From the NCBI RefSeq assembly GCF_017896165.1, contig NZ_JAFCNB010000001.1:496001-560000 (forward strand): DNA of 64,000 nucleotides, in the 5' to 3' direction. Made by a program: the position numbers and the translations under genes. Positions 52,826-63,833 of the stretch are shown piece by piece. The notes below the pieces were generated by a model. It had not been told where the DNA came from. It did not search any database and saw only the letters and a program-made list of their open reading frames with translations. Source of the DNA: Microbispora oryzae. GTDB lineage: Bacteria > Actinomycetota > Actinomycetes > Streptosporangiales > Streptosporangiaceae. Within the stretch, counting starts at the first letter, position 1, and the number at the start of each line of letters is the position of its first letter.

Positions 52826-54546
52826 CCCGCGTCGAGCGCTCCCGCTACGCCGCCCTGTACGGCCCGACGACCGGTGACCGGGTCAGGCTGGCCGACACCG
52901 ACCTGTTCGTGGAGATCACCGACGACCTGTCGATGGGACCGGCCGGGGCGGGCGACGAGGCCGTTTTCGGCGGCGGCAAGGTCATCCGCGAGTCGATGGG
53001 CCAGGCCCGCGCCACCCGGGCCGAGGGCGCGCCGGACCTCGTGATCACCGGCGTGATCGTGCTCGACCACTGGGGTGTCGTCAAGGCCGACGTCGGCGTG
53101 CGCGACGGCCGTATCTCCGCGATCGGCAAGGCCGGCAACCCCGACACGATGGACGGCGTCCACCCCGATCTGGTCATCGGGCCGTCGACCGAGATCCTGT
53201 CCGGGAACGGCAAGATCCTCACCGCCGGCGCGGTCGACTCCCACGTGCACCTGATCTGCCCGCAGATCCTCGACGAGGCCCTCGTCTCCGGGGTGACGAC
53301 GGTGGTCGGCGGCGGCACCGGCCCGGCCGAGGGCACGAAGGCCACCACCGTGACGGGCACGTGGTATCTGGGCCGGATGCTGGAGTCGATGGACGCCTAC
53401 CCGGTCAACGTGGCGCTGCTCGGCAAGGGCAACACGGTCAGCGAGGAGGGCCTGCTCGAACAGCTCAGGGCCGGCGCCTCGGGGTTCAAGCTGCACGAGG
53501 ACTGGGGCACCACCCCCGCCGCCATCGACGCCTGCCTGCGGGTGTGCGACGCCACCGGCGTCCAGGTCGCGATCCACACCGACACGCTGAACGAGGCGGG
53601 CTTCGTCGAGTCCACGCTGAACGCCATCGCGGGCCGCGGCATCCACGCGTACCACACCGAGGGCGCGGGCGGCGGGCACGCGCCGGACATCATCACGATC
53701 GCCTCGCAGCCCAACGTGCTGCCCTCGTCGACCAACCCGACCCGGCCGCACACGGTCAACACCCACCACGAGCACCTCGACATGCTCATGGTGTGTCACC
53801 ATCTCAACCCGTCCATCCCGGAGGACCTGGCGTTCGCCGAGTCGCGCATCCGGCCGACGACGATGGCGGCCGAGGACGTGCTGCACGACATCGGGGCCAT
53901 CTCCATGATCGGCTCAGACTCGCAGGCGATGGGCCGGGTGGGCGAGACGATCATCCGCACCTGGCAGACGGCGCACGTGATGAAGCGGCGGCGCGGCTCC
54001 CTGCCGGGCGACGGCGCGTACCCGGCCGACAACCTGCGCGCTCAGCGTTACGTGGCCAAGTACACGATCAATCCGGCCGTCGCCCACGGGCTGGACGCGG
54101 AGATCGGGTCGGTCGAGGTCGGCAAGCTCGCCGACCTGGTCCTGTGGAGCCCCGCCTTCTTCGGCGTGAAGCCCGATCTGGTCGTCAAGGGCGGCGTGAT
54201 CGCCTACGCGCAGATGGGCGACGCGAACGCGTCGATCCCCACCCCCCAGCCAGTGCTTCCGCGCCCGATGTTCGGCGCGGCGCCGCTCACCGCGGCCGCT
54301 ACGTCGCTGCACTTCGTGGCGCCGCCCGCGCTGGAGGACGGCCTGCCGGAGCGGCTCGCCACCCGGCGCAGGCTCGTGCCCGTGGCGGACGTCCGCAGCC
54401 GGCGCAAGGACGCCATGCCGCTCAACGACGCGCTGCCGGACATCCGGGTCGACCCGGACACCTTCGCCGTGCACGTCGACGGGGAGCTGATCGAGCCCGC
54501 CCCGGCGGCGGAGCTGCCGATGGCGCAACGCTACTTCCTCTTCTGA
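52822..54546 (+). CDS. ureC: Urease subunit alpha (catalytic)
   Basis: A 574-residue nickel amidohydrolase. The His pair SHVHLICPQ, the carbamylated lysine in [15 protein letters not shown], the [16 protein letters not shown] flap with Cys and His, and the last nickel Asp in [15 protein letters not shown] are intact. The opening [22 protein letters not shown] and ending MAQRYFLF match family ends, so it should be active once nickel is inserted by UreDFG. ATG 52822 overlaps ureB. Confidence 0.97.
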   Translation: MTRVERSRYAALYGPTTGDRVRLADTDLFVEITDDLSMGPAGAGDEAVFGGGKVIRESMGQARATRAEGAPDLVITGVIVLDHWGVVKADVGVRDGRISAIGKAGNPDTMDGVHPDLVIGPSTEILSGNGKILTAGAVDSHVHLICPQILDEALVSGVTTVVGGGTGPAEGTKATTVTGTWYLGRMLESMDAYPVNVALLGKGNTVSEEGLLEQLRAGASGFKLHEDWGTTPAAIDACLRVCDATGVQVAIHTDTLNEAGFVESTLNAIAGRGIHAYHTEGAGGGHAPDIITIASQPNVLPSSTNPTRPHTVNTHHEHLDMLMVCHHLNPSIPEDLAFAESRIRPTTMAAEDVLHDIGAISMIGSDSQAMGRVGETIIRTWQTAHVMKRRRGSLPGDGAYPADNLRAQRYVAKYTINPAVAHGLDAEIGSVEVGKLADLVLWSPAFFGVKPDLVVKGGVIAYAQMGDANASIPTPQPVLPRPMFGAAPLTAAATSLHFVAPPALEDGLPERLATRRRLVPVADVRSRRKDAMPLNDALPDIRVDPDTFAVHVDGELIEPAPAAELPMAQRYFLF

Positions 54547-54578
54547 TCGGCACGGGAAAGGGCGGCGGGAGCGAGCGG

Positions 54579-55481
54579 ATGGACGACAGGTCGCACGGGG
54601 ACGGCCACCGGCCCGGCGGAGGGCCGGGCGACGCCGCGCTGCTCCTGCTGGCGGACTCGCGCCTGCCCGCGGGCGGCCACGCCCACTCGGGCGGCGCCGA
54701 GGAGGCCGTCCGGCTCGGCACGATCACCGACGCGGGCGACCTGGCCCGGTTCCTGCGGGGCAGGCTCGCCACCGCCGGCCTCGTCACGGCCGCCCTGGCC
54801 GCCGCCGCCTGCGAGCTGGCCAGGACGGGCCACCACCCCGGCCGGGAGGAGGATCTCGCCACGTTGTGGCGGCAGCTCGACGCCGAGGCCGACGCCCGTA
54901 CGGCGTCACCGGCACAGCGGGAGGCCGGCCGCACCCAGGGCCGGCTGCTGCTGCGGACCGCCCGCCGGATGTGGCCGTCGCCCGCCCTGGACACCCTGGG
55001 CGTCGCCGTGCCGGAGGGCGCGCATCACCCCGTCGTGCTCGGTGCGGCCGCCGCCGCGGCCGGCTGCGTGCCGTACCAGGCGGCCCTCGCCGCCGCGTAC
55101 ACCGCGGTGACCGGGCCCGCCACCGCGGCCGTACGGCTGCTGGGACTCGACCCGGTGACCGTGCACCGCCTGCTCGCCGATCTCGCCCCCGCGCTCAACG
55201 ACGCCGCCCACGCCGCCTGCGCGTCCCTGATCGACAGCGTGGTGACGGACGACGCTGATCCGCTGGCCGTCGACCCGTGCGGCGACGACCGGCGGCGCCC
55301 ACCCGGCGGGATCGGGCCGGACGGGGACGACGCCACGTCTTCCCCGGAGCCCGGGTCCGCACCGGGGGCCGGGCCCTGCCGGGGAGCGGGATGGCCGGCG
55401 CTGCCGGGCCACGCCGCCCCGGCTCTCGATCTGCTCGCCGAAGGTCATCTGAAGAACGCGATGAAGCTCTTCGTCTCCTGA
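54579..55481 (+). CDS. ureF: Urease accessory protein UreF with C-terminal-half insertion
   Basis: A 300-residue helical accessory protein that, with UreD and UreG, delivers nickel to apo-urease. [59 protein letters not shown] and [16 protein letters not shown] identify it. It is about 75 residues longer than usual because of a Gly/Pro/Asp/Arg-rich stretch (about 230-280) before the normal ending [18 protein letters not shown]. The insertion looks disordered. ATG 54579 has GGGAG upstream. Confidence 0.93.
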   Translation: MDDRSHGDGHRPGGGPGDAALLLLADSRLPAGGHAHSGGAEEAVRLGTITDAGDLARFLRGRLATAGLVTAALAAAACELARTGHHPGREEDLATLWRQLDAEADARTASPAQREAGRTQGRLLLRTARRMWPSPALDTLGVAVPEGAHHPVVLGAAAAAAGCVPYQAALAAAYTAVTGPATAAVRLLGLDPVTVHRLLADLAPALNDAAHAACASLIDSVVTDDADPLAVDPCGDDRRRPPGGIGPDGDDATSSPEPGSAPGAGPCRGAGWPALPGHAAPALDLLAEGHLKNAMKLFVS

Positions 55482-55531
55482 CGAGTCCCGGGCCGGGCTC
55501 CCGGCTCCCGAGTAGAAGGACAGGTCCCCAC

Positions 55532-56293
55532 ATGGGCGCAATCCACGATGATCTCCACGAGGCGGCCGCGCCGGGGGGCCGCGCGCTGCGGCTCGGCATC
55601 GGCGGCCCGGTCGGGAGCGGCAAGACCGCCCTCGTGGCCGCCCTGTGCCGCACCCTGGGCCCCTCGCTCCGCCTCGGCGTGGTGACCAACGACATCTACA
55701 CGACCGAGGACGCCGACTTCCTGCGCCGGGCGGGGGTGATCGACCCCGAACGGATCATGGCCGTCCAGACGGGGTGCTGCCCGCACACGGCGATCCGCGA
55801 CGACATCGCGGCCAACCTCGACGCCGTCGAGACCCTGGAGGAACGCTTCGGCCCGCTCGACCTGGTGATCGTCGAGAGCGGCGGCGACAACCTCACCGCG
55901 ACCTTCAGCCGCGGCCTCGCGGACCGGCAGATCTTCGTGCTCGACGTGTCCGGCGGCGACAAGGTGCCGCGCAAGGGCGGCCCCGGCGTCACCTCCGCCG
56001 ATCTCCTGGTGATCAACAAGACCGACCTGGCGCCGCTGGTGGGCGCCGACCTCACCGTGATGTCCAGGGACGCCGCGGCGGTCCGGGAGGGCAGACCGGT
56101 GCTCTTCACGTCCATCAGGGAGGACAAGTCGGCCCACTCGGTCGCCGAGTGGGCCGCGGAGATGGTCGCCGCGTGGTGGCACCAGCACGGCCCGGCGGGT
56201 CACGCCCACGAGCATCCCCACGGGCATCCCGACGGGCACCCCCATCATGAGGACGACCCGGAGCCCGCCGTCCTGCCCGCGGGCCGGGAGTGA
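55532..56293 (+). CDS. ureG: Urease accessory GTPase UreG with C-terminal His-rich tail
   Basis: A 253-residue SIMIBI GTPase. The P-loop [30 protein letters not shown], the nickel CPH motif in [29 protein letters not shown] and [13 protein letters not shown] are present. The last 40 residues include a His-rich run ([16 protein letters not shown]). Most UreG proteins that carry His-rich regions have them at the N-terminus, so the C-terminal location is notable. It powers nickel insertion into UreC and overlaps ureD by 4 bases. Confidence 0.95.
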   Translation: MGAIHDDLHEAAAPGGRALRLGIGGPVGSGKTALVAALCRTLGPSLRLGVVTNDIYTTEDADFLRRAGVIDPERIMAVQTGCCPHTAIRDDIAANLDAVETLEERFGPLDLVIVESGGDNLTATFSRGLADRQIFVLDVSGGDKVPRKGGPGVTSADLLVINKTDLAPLVGADLTVMSRDAAAVREGRPVLFTSIREDKSAHSVAEWAAEMVAAWWHQHGPAGHAHEHPHGHPDGHPHHEDDPEPAVLPAGRE

Positions 56294-57060
56294 TCGCGCG
56301 GGCGCTCCTCAGGACGTCGGCCGCGCCCGCCGGGGGCACCCGGCTGGAGACCATGCGGTCGGACCCGCCGCTGACCCTGCGTCAGACGGGGCCCGGCCGC
56401 GTCCACCTCGTCGCGACGGGCGCCGGACCACTCGGCGGCGACCGCCTGGCGCTCGGCGTGGACGTCGCGCCCGGCACGTCCCTTGAGATCCGCTCGGTCG
56501 GGGCCACGCTCGTGCTGCCGGGGCACGTGCCCGGCGAGTCGTCGATGACCGTCCACGCGCGGGTGGGGGCCGGCGCCACGCTCCGCTTCCTGCCCGAGCC
56601 CACGGTCCTCGCCGCCGGCTGCTCCCACCGCATGACCGTACGGCTCTCGCTCGCCCCGGACGCGACCGTCGTGTGGCGCGAGGAGATCGTCTTCGGACGG
56701 CACGGGGAACGGCCCGGCCGCTGCCACACCCGCTTCGACGCCACGGTGTTCGACACCACCGGGGCGGGCCGCCCGCTGCTCCGCCAGGACCTCGTGGTGG
56801 GCGACGGGCACACCGACGGCAGCCCCGCCGTGTACGGCGACGCGCGGTGCGTCGGCTCCACGCTCGTCGCCGGCCCGGAATGGCGGACCCAGCCGGACGG
56901 GAAGGACGAGCGCCGGGCGGAGACGGGGGACGGCTGGGCCGCGCTGCCCCTGGCCGGCCCCGGAGTGCTCTCCAGTGCCCTGGCCGCCGACGCCGTGGAG
57001 CTGAGGAGGCGACTGGAGCGCGCGGAGGACGCCGCGCTCCGGCTGGCCGTAGCCTGGTGA
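56290..57060 (+). CDS. ureD: Urease accessory protein UreD
   Basis: A 256-residue beta-helix-type accessory protein (UreD/UreH). [24 protein letters not shown], a [18 protein letters not shown] segment and [19 protein letters not shown] are the conserved blocks. It scaffolds UreF and UreG on apo-urease. GTG 56290 overlaps the ureG stop (GTGA). It is the last urease gene; a membrane-protein gene overlaps its end. Confidence 0.92.
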   Translation: MIARALLRTSAAPAGGTRLETMRSDPPLTLRQTGPGRVHLVATGAGPLGGDRLALGVDVAPGTSLEIRSVGATLVLPGHVPGESSMTVHARVGAGATLRFLPEPTVLAAGCSHRMTVRLSLAPDATVVWREEIVFGRHGERPGRCHTRFDATVFDTTGAGRPLLRQDLVVGDGHTDGSPAVYGDARCVGSTLVAGPEWRTQPDGKDERRAETGDGWAALPLAGPGVLSSALAADAVELRRRLERAEDAALRLAVAW

Positions 57061-57533
57061 TCGTGTCGGAACCCACCCGGCCGCCCGGCGGCCGCAGCAC
57101 CGCGAGTCTTCTGCTGGCCCTCGGAGTGATCGTCACCGGTCTCGCTCTGGCCGTGACCGCCCTGCTGCCCTGGGCGGGCGTCACCGCGCGCCTCACCGTG
57201 CTCGACGCGGAGATCACCCGCGCGGTGCGGGGGGTGGACCGGGGGCCGGGCTGGTTCGTGATGGGCGCCGGCCTCGTCGCGACGCTGCTGGGGGTGCTCG
57301 GGGTGATCCGCAGCTGGCTGTTCACCGGGCTGGCCATCCTGCCCGGGGCGGTGGCGGCCTTCGCGCTCGCGATGTTCCTCACCGACCCTAAGGACCTGGC
57401 CGACCGGCTCGACCTGCGCGTCCCCGGCCTCCTCAGCATCGAGCCGGCCGTGCAGTACGGCTGGTTCGCCGGCCTGCTGGCCTCCGTCGCGGTGGCCGTG
57501 CTGGCCGCCGCCGCCCTGCTCCGCAGGCGCTGA
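57057..57533 (+). CDS. Small four-helix membrane protein
   Basis: A 158-residue protein with four hydrophobic segments (LLLALGVIVTGLALAVTALLPW, GWFVMGAGLVATLLGVLGVI, LFTGLAILPGAVAAFALAMFL, GWFAGLLASVAVAVLAAAALL) separated by loops of 15-35 residues. I do not recognise the family; Trp-rich four-helix proteins of this build are common in actinomycetes. GTG 57057 overlaps the ureD stop by 4 bases, so it is coupled to the urease operon; GTG 57063 is a second possible start. A role in nickel or ammonium handling is only suggested by position. Confidence 0.7.
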   Translation: MIVSEPTRPPGGRSTASLLLALGVIVTGLALAVTALLPWAGVTARLTVLDAEITRAVRGVDRGPGWFVMGAGLVATLLGVLGVIRSWLFTGLAILPGAVAAFALAMFLTDPKDLADRLDLRVPGLLSIEPAVQYGWFAGLLASVAVAVLAAAALLRRR

Positions 57534-57549
57534 CCGGAGCGCGTCAGCG

Positions 57550-58452
57550 TCAGTCGTAGAAGCCCAGGCGGCGCAGCTGCTTGGGATCGCGCTGCCACTC
57601 CTTGGCGACCTTCACCCGCAGGTCGAGGTAGACGCGCGTGCCGAGCAGCGCCTCGATCTGCTGCCGCGCCCGGGTGCCCACGTCCTTCATCCGTGCCCCG
57701 CCCGGGCCGATGACGATCGCCTTCTGCGAGGGCCTCTCGACGTACATGAACGCGTAGATGTCGAGGAGGTCGTCGCGGCCCTCACGGGGGGCCATCTCCT
57801 CCACGACGACGGCGATCGAGTGGGGCAGCTCGTCCCGGACTCCCTCCAGCGCCGCCTCCCTGATCAGCTCGGCGACGAGGATCTGCTCCGGCTCGTCGGT
57901 CAGCTCACCGCCTGCGTAGAGGGGCGGCGACTCGGGCAGCCGCGCCACGAGCTGGTCGGCGAGCACGTCGAGCTGCTCGCCGCTCTCCGCGGACACCGGC
58001 ACGATCTCCGCGAACGGGGCCAGCGCCGACACCGCGAGGAGCTGGCTCGCGATCTGCTCCCGGGAGGCCAGGTCGCACTTCGTCACGATCGCGACCACCG
58101 GTGTCTTCTTCACCGCGCCGAGTTTCTCGACGATGAACCGGTCGCCCTTGCCGATCGGCTCGTTGGCCGGCACGCAGAAGCCGATGACGTCGACCTCGGT
58201 GAGAGTGGACAACACCAGGCTGTCGAGCCGCTCGCCCAGGAGGGTGCGGGGACGGTGGAAACCGGGGGTGTCGACGATCACGAGCTGGGCGTCCGGCCGG
58301 TGCACGATGCCGCGGATCGCCCGCCTGGTCGTCTGGGGCTTCGCCGAGGTGATCGCCACCTTGGTGCCGACCAGGGCGTTCATCAGGGTCGACTTGCCGA
58401 CGTTCGGCCGGCCGACGAAGCAGGCGAACCCGGCGTGGAAGTCGGAGCTCAC
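57550..58452 (-). CDS. era: GTPase Era
   Basis: A 300-residue ribosome-assembly GTPase that binds the 3' end of 16S rRNA. G1 GRPNVGKSTLMNALVG, the G2 region TRRAIRGIV, G3 DTPGF, G4 TKCDL and G5 SAESGEQ are intact. The C-terminal KH domain has KAIVIGPGGARMKDVGTRARQQIEALLG. It lies one base after the deaminase-like gene and converges on the membrane-protein gene. Confidence 0.95.
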   Translation of the reverse strand: MSSDFHAGFACFVGRPNVGKSTLMNALVGTKVAITSAKPQTTRRAIRGIVHRPDAQLVIVDTPGFHRPRTLLGERLDSLVLSTLTEVDVIGFCVPANEPIGKGDRFIVEKLGAVKKTPVVAIVTKCDLASREQIASQLLAVSALAPFAEIVPVSAESGEQLDVLADQLVARLPESPPLYAGGELTDEPEQILVAELIREAALEGVRDELPHSIAVVVEEMAPREGRDDLLDIYAFMYVERPSQKAIVIGPGGARMKDVGTRARQQIEALLGTRVYLDLRVKVAKEWQRDPKQLRRLGFYD

Positions 58453-58453
58453 C

Positions 58454-58789
58454 TCAGATGTACCGGCCTTTCAACGAGCCGTCCGGCGCGGCCAGGAACA
58501 GCGTGGCGTTGCCCATGTCCTCGACGACCGCGAGGTCCTTCTCCGCCGGGTCGTCGGCGTCGCTCACGACCGCCGCCGCCTCCAGCGACGCCGCCCCGCT
58601 GGAGACGGCCATCGCGACCGCGACCTGCAGAGCCGTCAGCTCCAGCGAGGGAAGCGCGACCCCGGCCGCCGCGTACGTCCGGCCGGTCTCGTCGCGTACG
58701 GCCGCGCCCTCCGGCGAACCGTTGCGGGCGCGGGCCGACCGGGCCAGCGTGATGATCTTTTGGTCCTCGGGGTCCAGGGCATGTGTCAC
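58454..58789 (-). CDS. Cytidine deaminase-fold protein lacking zinc ligands
   Basis: A 111-residue protein with the cytidine deaminase-like pattern: ITLARSARARNGSPEGAAVRDETGRTYAAAGVALPSLELTALQVAVAMAVSSG and a C-terminal strand-helix-strand. The C/H-A-E and P-C-x-x-C zinc motifs are absent: LELTALQVA stands where C-A-E is expected and there is no Cys at all. It is therefore unlikely to deaminate. Its place between era and corC-type genes is conserved in actinobacteria (Rv2365c in M. tuberculosis is the likely counterpart). The GTG start overlaps the upstream stop by 4 bases. Confidence 0.8.
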   Translation of the reverse strand: MTHALDPEDQKIITLARSARARNGSPEGAAVRDETGRTYAAAGVALPSLELTALQVAVAMAVSSGAASLEAAAVVSDADDPAEKDLAVVEDMGNATLFLAAPDGSLKGRYI

Positions 58790-59559
58790 GGCTCAAGGGT
58801 ACCGACCTCGCGGGTCACCAGATCCGCGAGCGCACGGGTGCGGGCTGCGTCCGGCTCGGCCAGCCCCGCGTGCAGGATCGTGACGAGCGCGTCGCCGGAA
58901 CGGGCCACCACGAGCCGCATCTCGTACGGGTAGCCGCCCATCCGCCCCACGAGGCCGCGGGCGGCCGACTCGTCCGCCGTCACCGGCAGGGACAGGTCAT
59001 GGGCCGTCAGGCGGTCGGCTCCGGCCGCGGTGCCTCGGTCGACGGCGCGGCAGCGGTCCAGCGCCTCCCTCAGCCGGAGGAACGGCCCCGCGGCCGTGCC
59101 ACCCGCGTATCTCGCCAGCCCCACCCCGGCGACCTCGCCGACGTGCGGGCCGTCGAACGCGGCCGAGGCCGTGGTGAGGAGCCCGTCGCGGGGCGGCCGG
59201 CCCGACACGGCGTCGAAGACCGTCCGGCAGGCGCGGCTGCGCGGGCGGAACGGCGGACGCCACGGCGTTCTCGCCCGGGTGGAGAAGCCGTCGGGCAGAT
59301 CGTCGAGGCGGGTCAGCACGGCCGCGAGACGGACGGCGGGCGTTCCGGCCCGGACCGCCGCCCCATACCGCGGGCCGCCCGGCTCACTCCGCGGCTCACT
59401 CCGCGGCTCGCTCCGTGACTCCCCCTGCGACTCCCCCTGTGATGCCACGGCCGGACCGCCGGGATCGGCCGGGACGGCGTAGATCGTGAGCGCGCCGCCA
59501 CAGCCCGCCGCTGTCAGGAACAGGCCGCACACCGCGGCCAGGATGATCCGCATCTCCAC
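58786..59559 (-). CDS. Predicted lipoprotein of unknown function
   Basis: A 257-residue protein with a signal segment IILAAVCGLFLTAAGC ending in a lipobox-like AAGC. A repetitive GESQGESRSEPRSEPRSEPGG-type linker (about 50 residues in) is encoded by 12-base repeats around 59391-59445. The rest resembles a small extracellular sensor domain: LDDLPDGFSTR, CRTVFDAVSG and AGVGLARYAGGTAAGPFLRLREALDRC with paired Cys. GTG 59559 is chosen because GGGGGAG lies 5-6 bases upstream. It is translationally coupled to the deaminase-like gene. Confidence 0.75.
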   Translation of the reverse strand: MEMRIILAAVCGLFLTAAGCGGALTIYAVPADPGGPAVASQGESQGESRSEPRSEPRSEPGGPRYGAAVRAGTPAVRLAAVLTRLDDLPDGFSTRARTPWRPPFRPRSRACRTVFDAVSGRPPRDGLLTTASAAFDGPHVGEVAGVGLARYAGGTAAGPFLRLREALDRCRAVDRGTAAGADRLTAHDLSLPVTADESAARGLVGRMGGYPYEMRLVVARSGDALVTILHAGLAEPDAARTRALADLVTREVGTLEP

Positions 59560-59698
59560 CCCGTCTCCCCCTGTCGGGGCCTCGCTCGCCAATGCGAGGC
59601 GGGCTCGGGGCGGCCTCCGGAAACGGCGTGGGGGGCGCCTCGTCGCCGGAATCTTCCTTCCCCGGAAACAATCCGGGCAATCACTTTACGTAGTCGCC

Positions 59699-59738
59699 GT
59701 CGCGGGGCCCCCGGCCCCACCCGAGAGGGCCCCGCGAC
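59699..59738 (-). terminator. Strong hairpin between corC and the lipoprotein gene
   Basis: GTCGCGGGGCCC (59699-59710) pairs perfectly with GGGCCCCGCGAC (59727-59738), 12 bp, in the 328-base gap. It would end the phoH-ybeY-corC transcript. A second small hairpin (GCCTCGC/GCGAGGC, 59579-59600) lies nearer the lipoprotein start. No gene is seen in the gap. Confidence 0.7.
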
Positions 59739-59887
59739 GACTCCACATCCCCCAAGAGCGGCCGGCGCGCCGCGAACCCCTCCCGGCGCCCCGGTCTCCC
59801 CTCTGCGGCGCCCGGACCCCTCCTGGACGCCTGAACCGAGAATGGCCGGGAGGGCTTGCAGATCACTTGACGCGGGCTTGCACCCGT

Positions 59888-61186
59888 TCAGTCCCGGTCG
59901 GCGGTCACCGGGACCGCCTCTCCGTCCTCGGACGACGGCTCCGCGCGGCGCACCACGACGGTGCTGATCCGGTTGCGGCGGCCCGCGAGGTTCTCCGCGG
60001 TGAGGCGCAGGCCCCCGACGACCGCCTCGGATCCGGCGATCGGCACCCGGCCCAGGGCGTGGGCGAGCAGCCCGCTCACGGTGTCCACGTCGTCGACCTC
60101 GATCTCGGTGTCGAACAGCTCGCCCAGCTCGTCGACGGGCAGCCGGGCGGTGACCCGGGCGGAGCCGTCGCCGAGCCACTCGATCCTGGGGGCCTCCTGG
60201 TCGTACTCGTCGGCGATCTCCCCGACGATCTCCTCGATCACGTCCTCGATCGTCACCAGCCCCGCCGTGCCGCCGTACTCGTCGATCACGATCGCGAGGT
60301 GAGTCTGCCGCGCCTGCATCTCGCGCAGCAGCTCGTCGATGGGCTTGCTCTCCGGCACGTACGCCGCGGGGCGCATGAGCTCCTCGACCCGGGCCGAGTC
60401 GTCGCCCGTGTCCCGCGTCCGCCGGACGATGTCCTTGAGGTAGGCGATGCCGATGACGTCGTCCTCGTTCTCGCCCACCACGGGGATGCGGGAGAAGCCG
60501 CTGCGCAGGGCCAGCGAGAGCGCCTGGCCGAGGTTCTTGCCCCGTTCGATGAAGACCATCTCGGTCCGGGGCACCATGACCTCGCGGACCAGGGTGTCGC
60601 CCAGCTCGAAGACCGAGTGGATCATCTCGCGCTCGTCGGGTTCGATCACCCGGCGCTGCTCGGCCAGGTCGACGAGGTCGCGCAGCTCGGCCTCGGAGGT
60701 GAACGGCCCCTCCCGGAAGCCCCGTCCGGGGGTGAGCGCGTTGCCCAGCAGGATCAGCAGCTTGGGCAGCGGCCCGAAGATCCTGGTCAGGCCGTACACG
60801 ACGGGGGCGGCGGCCAGCGCGATCGGCTCGGCGTGCTGGCGGCCGAGCGTGCGCGGCGAGACGCCGACGATCACGTAGCTCACCAGGATCATCACGACGG
60901 CCGCCACCGCGTACGCCTGGCCGTGGTCGCCGAGCCAGTCGACGAACAGCAGCGTGGCGATGACCGTGGCCACCAGCTCGCAGCTCAGCCGGAGCAGGAG
61001 CAGCAGGTTGAGGTAGCGCGGCGGGTCGGCGACGATCGCCTGGAGCCGCACGGCCCCGCGCCTGCCCTCCTTGACGAACTCCTCGGCCCGCACCCGCGAG
61101 ATGCGGGTGAGCGCGGTCTCGGCACTCGCGAGCAGGCCGCCGACCCCGATCAGGACGACGGCTGACAGCAGCCAGCCGTTGTTCAC
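59888..61186 (-). CDS. CorC/HlyC-family transporter-associated protein (CNNM/CBS)
   Basis: A 432-residue protein. An N-terminal CNNM/DUF21 membrane domain (about 1-190, with [29 protein letters not shown]) is followed by two CBS domains ([12 protein letters not shown] ... [23 protein letters not shown], and [30 protein letters not shown]) and a CorC_HlyC domain ([22 protein letters not shown]). Such proteins take part in Mg/Co efflux or ion homeostasis. GTG 61186 overlaps the ybeY stop. The conserved phoH-ybeY-corC-era order holds, though a terminator and lipoprotein gene intervene before era. Confidence 0.92.
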   Translation of the reverse strand: MNNGWLLSAVVLIGVGGLLASAETALTRISRVRAEEFVKEGRRGAVRLQAIVADPPRYLNLLLLLRLSCELVATVIATLLFVDWLGDHGQAYAVAAVVMILVSYVIVGVSPRTLGRQHAEPIALAAAPVVYGLTRIFGPLPKLLILLGNALTPGRGFREGPFTSEAELRDLVDLAEQRRVIEPDEREMIHSVFELGDTLVREVMVPRTEMVFIERGKNLGQALSLALRSGFSRIPVVGENEDDVIGIAYLKDIVRRTRDTGDDSARVEELMRPAAYVPESKPIDELLREMQARQTHLAIVIDEYGGTAGLVTIEDVIEEIVGEIADEYDQEAPRIEWLGDGSARVTARLPVDELGELFDTEIEVDDVDTVSGLLAHALGRVPIAGSEAVVGGLRLTAENLAGRRNRISTVVVRRAEPSSEDGEAVPVTADRD

Positions 61187-61656
61187 GGCTTCCGCCGCAC
61201 CTCCCGCCACTCCTTCAGCAGCTGGTCCTGCAGGCCGAACATCCTGGCGTGCTCCTCGGGCTCGGCGTGGTCGTAGCCCAGCAGGTGGAGGATGCCGTGG
61301 GTGCACAGCAGTTCGAGCTCGTCCTGCGCGGCGTGCCCGGCCTCGGCCGCCTGCTTGGCCGCGACCTGCGGGCACAGCACCACGTCGCCGAGCAGCGCGG
61401 GATCGGGGGTCGGGTCCTCGTCGCGGCCGCCCGTGTTGGGCCGCAGCTCGTCCATGGGGAAGGCCAGCACGTCCGTCGGCCCGGGCTCGCCCATCCACTG
61501 CTCGTGCAGCTCGGCCATGGCCGCCTCGTCGACCACCAGGATCGACAGCTCGGCCAGCGGGTTGATCTCCATCCGGCCCAGGACATGCCCCGCGAGCTCG
61601 ACGAGCATCGACTCGTCGAGCTCGACGCCGGACTCGTTGGCCACCTCGATGCTCAT
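61183..61656 (-). CDS. ybeY: Endoribonuclease YbeY
   Basis: A 157-residue zinc ribonuclease that matures the 16S rRNA 3' end and helps 70S quality control. The metal motif is [21 protein letters not shown] (H-x3-H-x5-H). The upstream [11 protein letters not shown] and [15 protein letters not shown] segments are conserved. It lies 34 bases after phoH and overlaps corC by 4 bases. Confidence 0.95.
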   Translation of the reverse strand: MSIEVANESGVELDESMLVELAGHVLGRMEINPLAELSILVVDEAAMAELHEQWMGEPGPTDVLAFPMDELRPNTGGRDEDPTPDPALLGDVVLCPQVAAKQAAEAGHAAQDELELLCTHGILHLLGYDHAEPEEHARMFGLQDQLLKEWREVRRKP

Positions 61657-61690
61657 TGGGCCTCCTCGCCCGGAACGATCACATGCGGGC

Positions 61691-62710
<1,020 letters not shown>

Positions 62711-62764
62711 GGGCGGCCGTACGGCCCGATCGCCTCCCTAAAGGTTCCCTCTCATGCTAGCCGG

Positions 62765-63109
62765 TCAGCCGGGAGGCCAGGAGAGGCTCCGGCCGCCGAT
62801 GACATGGGCGTGAACATGGAAGACCGTCTGCCCCGCACCCGGCCCGGTGTTCAGCACCACGCGGTATCCGTCCCCGGCCACGCCCTCCTGCACGGCCACC
62901 GCGTGGCACGCCGTGAGCAGGTCGTCGGCGAGGCCGTCGTCGGCCGCGGCGAGCGCCGCGGCGTTCTCGTAGTGCGCGCGGGGGACGACGAGGACGTGCG
63001 TCGGGGCCTGGGGGTTGATGTCGCGGAACGCCAGCGCCCGTCCGGTCTCCAGGACGACGTCCGCCGGCACCTCCTTGGCCACGATCTTGCAGAACAGGCA
63101 GTCGTTCAC
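62765..63109 (-). CDS. HIT-family nucleotide hydrolase (HINT type)
   Basis: A 114-residue protein. The opening CLFCKIVAKEVPADVV, DINPQAPTHVLVVPRAHY and the histidine triad QTVFHVHAHVIGGR are those of HINT phosphoramidases, which cleave adenosine 5'-phosphoramidate-type bonds. GTG start at 63109. It lies 54 bases upstream of phoH on the same strand and may be cotranscribed with it. Confidence 0.95.
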   Translation of the reverse strand: MNDCLFCKIVAKEVPADVVLETGRALAFRDINPQAPTHVLVVPRAHYENAAALAAADDGLADDLLTACHAVAVQEGVAGDGYRVVLNTGPGAGQTVFHVHAHVIGGRSLSWPPG

Positions 63110-63227
63110 GAGCGAAAGACTAGCCGTTGCCGATCGGTGATGACGCTAATGATCCCGCGGGCTAATGTGAATGTGCGAGACTGCACCCGAAACCACCCCC
63201 AATGCCGGGCGAGGACACCACTGGGCC

Positions 63228-63833
63228 ATGCCCCCAAATGATTCGGAAGAACGTAAACCCCCCGGGAATGGCGAGCGTCCAATAGATGTGACCACCGAGA
63301 CCCTCGTGGCCGACAGGTCGTTGGGGACGGTGCCCGTCGGGTGGGATGCCGACATGGCCGTTACGGCGCTGTACAGCGCCCACTATCGGTCACTCGTGCG
63401 TCTCGCGGTGCTGCTGGTCCGCGATATGGCCAGCGCCGAGGAGGTCGTTCAGGACGCGTTCGTCGCCATTCACGGCGCCTGGCGCAGGCTGAGGGACACC
63501 GACAAGGCACTGGCCTATCTACGCCAGTCGGTCGTCAACCGCTCGCGTTCCGTGCTGCGGCACCGCGCGGTCGTCGAGAAGTACGCCCCCAAGGGCCTTC
63601 CCGACGCGCCGAGCGCGGAGAACGGCGCGATCGGCGAGCTTGAGCGCTCGGCCGTGATCGAGGCGCTGCGCGGACTGCCTGCCCGCCAGCGCGAGGCGCT
63701 GGTGCTGCGGTATTACGGTGACCTGTCGGAGGCCGAGATCGCGCATGCGATGGGCATCAGCAAGGGCGCCGTGAAAAGTCACACGGCACGCGGCATGGCC
63801 GCGCTACGAATGGCACTGGAGCAGTTCTCATGA
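63228..63833 (+). CDS. SigE-family (group 4-like) RNA polymerase sigma factor
   Basis: A 201-residue sigma factor. Region 2 reads ALYSAHYRSLVRLAVLLVRDMASAEEVVQDAFVAIHGAW and region 4 LPARQREALVLRYYGDLSEAEIAHAMGISKGAVKSHTARGMAALR, the SigE/SigM-like group common in filamentous actinomycetes. About 40 polar residues precede region 2. The start is uncertain: ATG 63228 is used, but ATG 63171 is also open and neither has a good ribosome binding site. Its stop overlaps the next gene by ATGA, so that gene is probably its partner or anti-sigma factor. Confidence 0.88.
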   Translation: MPPNDSEERKPPGNGERPIDVTTETLVADRSLGTVPVGWDADMAVTALYSAHYRSLVRLAVLLVRDMASAEEVVQDAFVAIHGAWRRLRDTDKALAYLRQSVVNRSRSVLRHRAVVEKYAPKGLPDAPSAENGAIGELERSAVIEALRGLPARQREALVLRYYGDLSEAEIAHAMGISKGAVKSHTARGMAALRMALEQFS

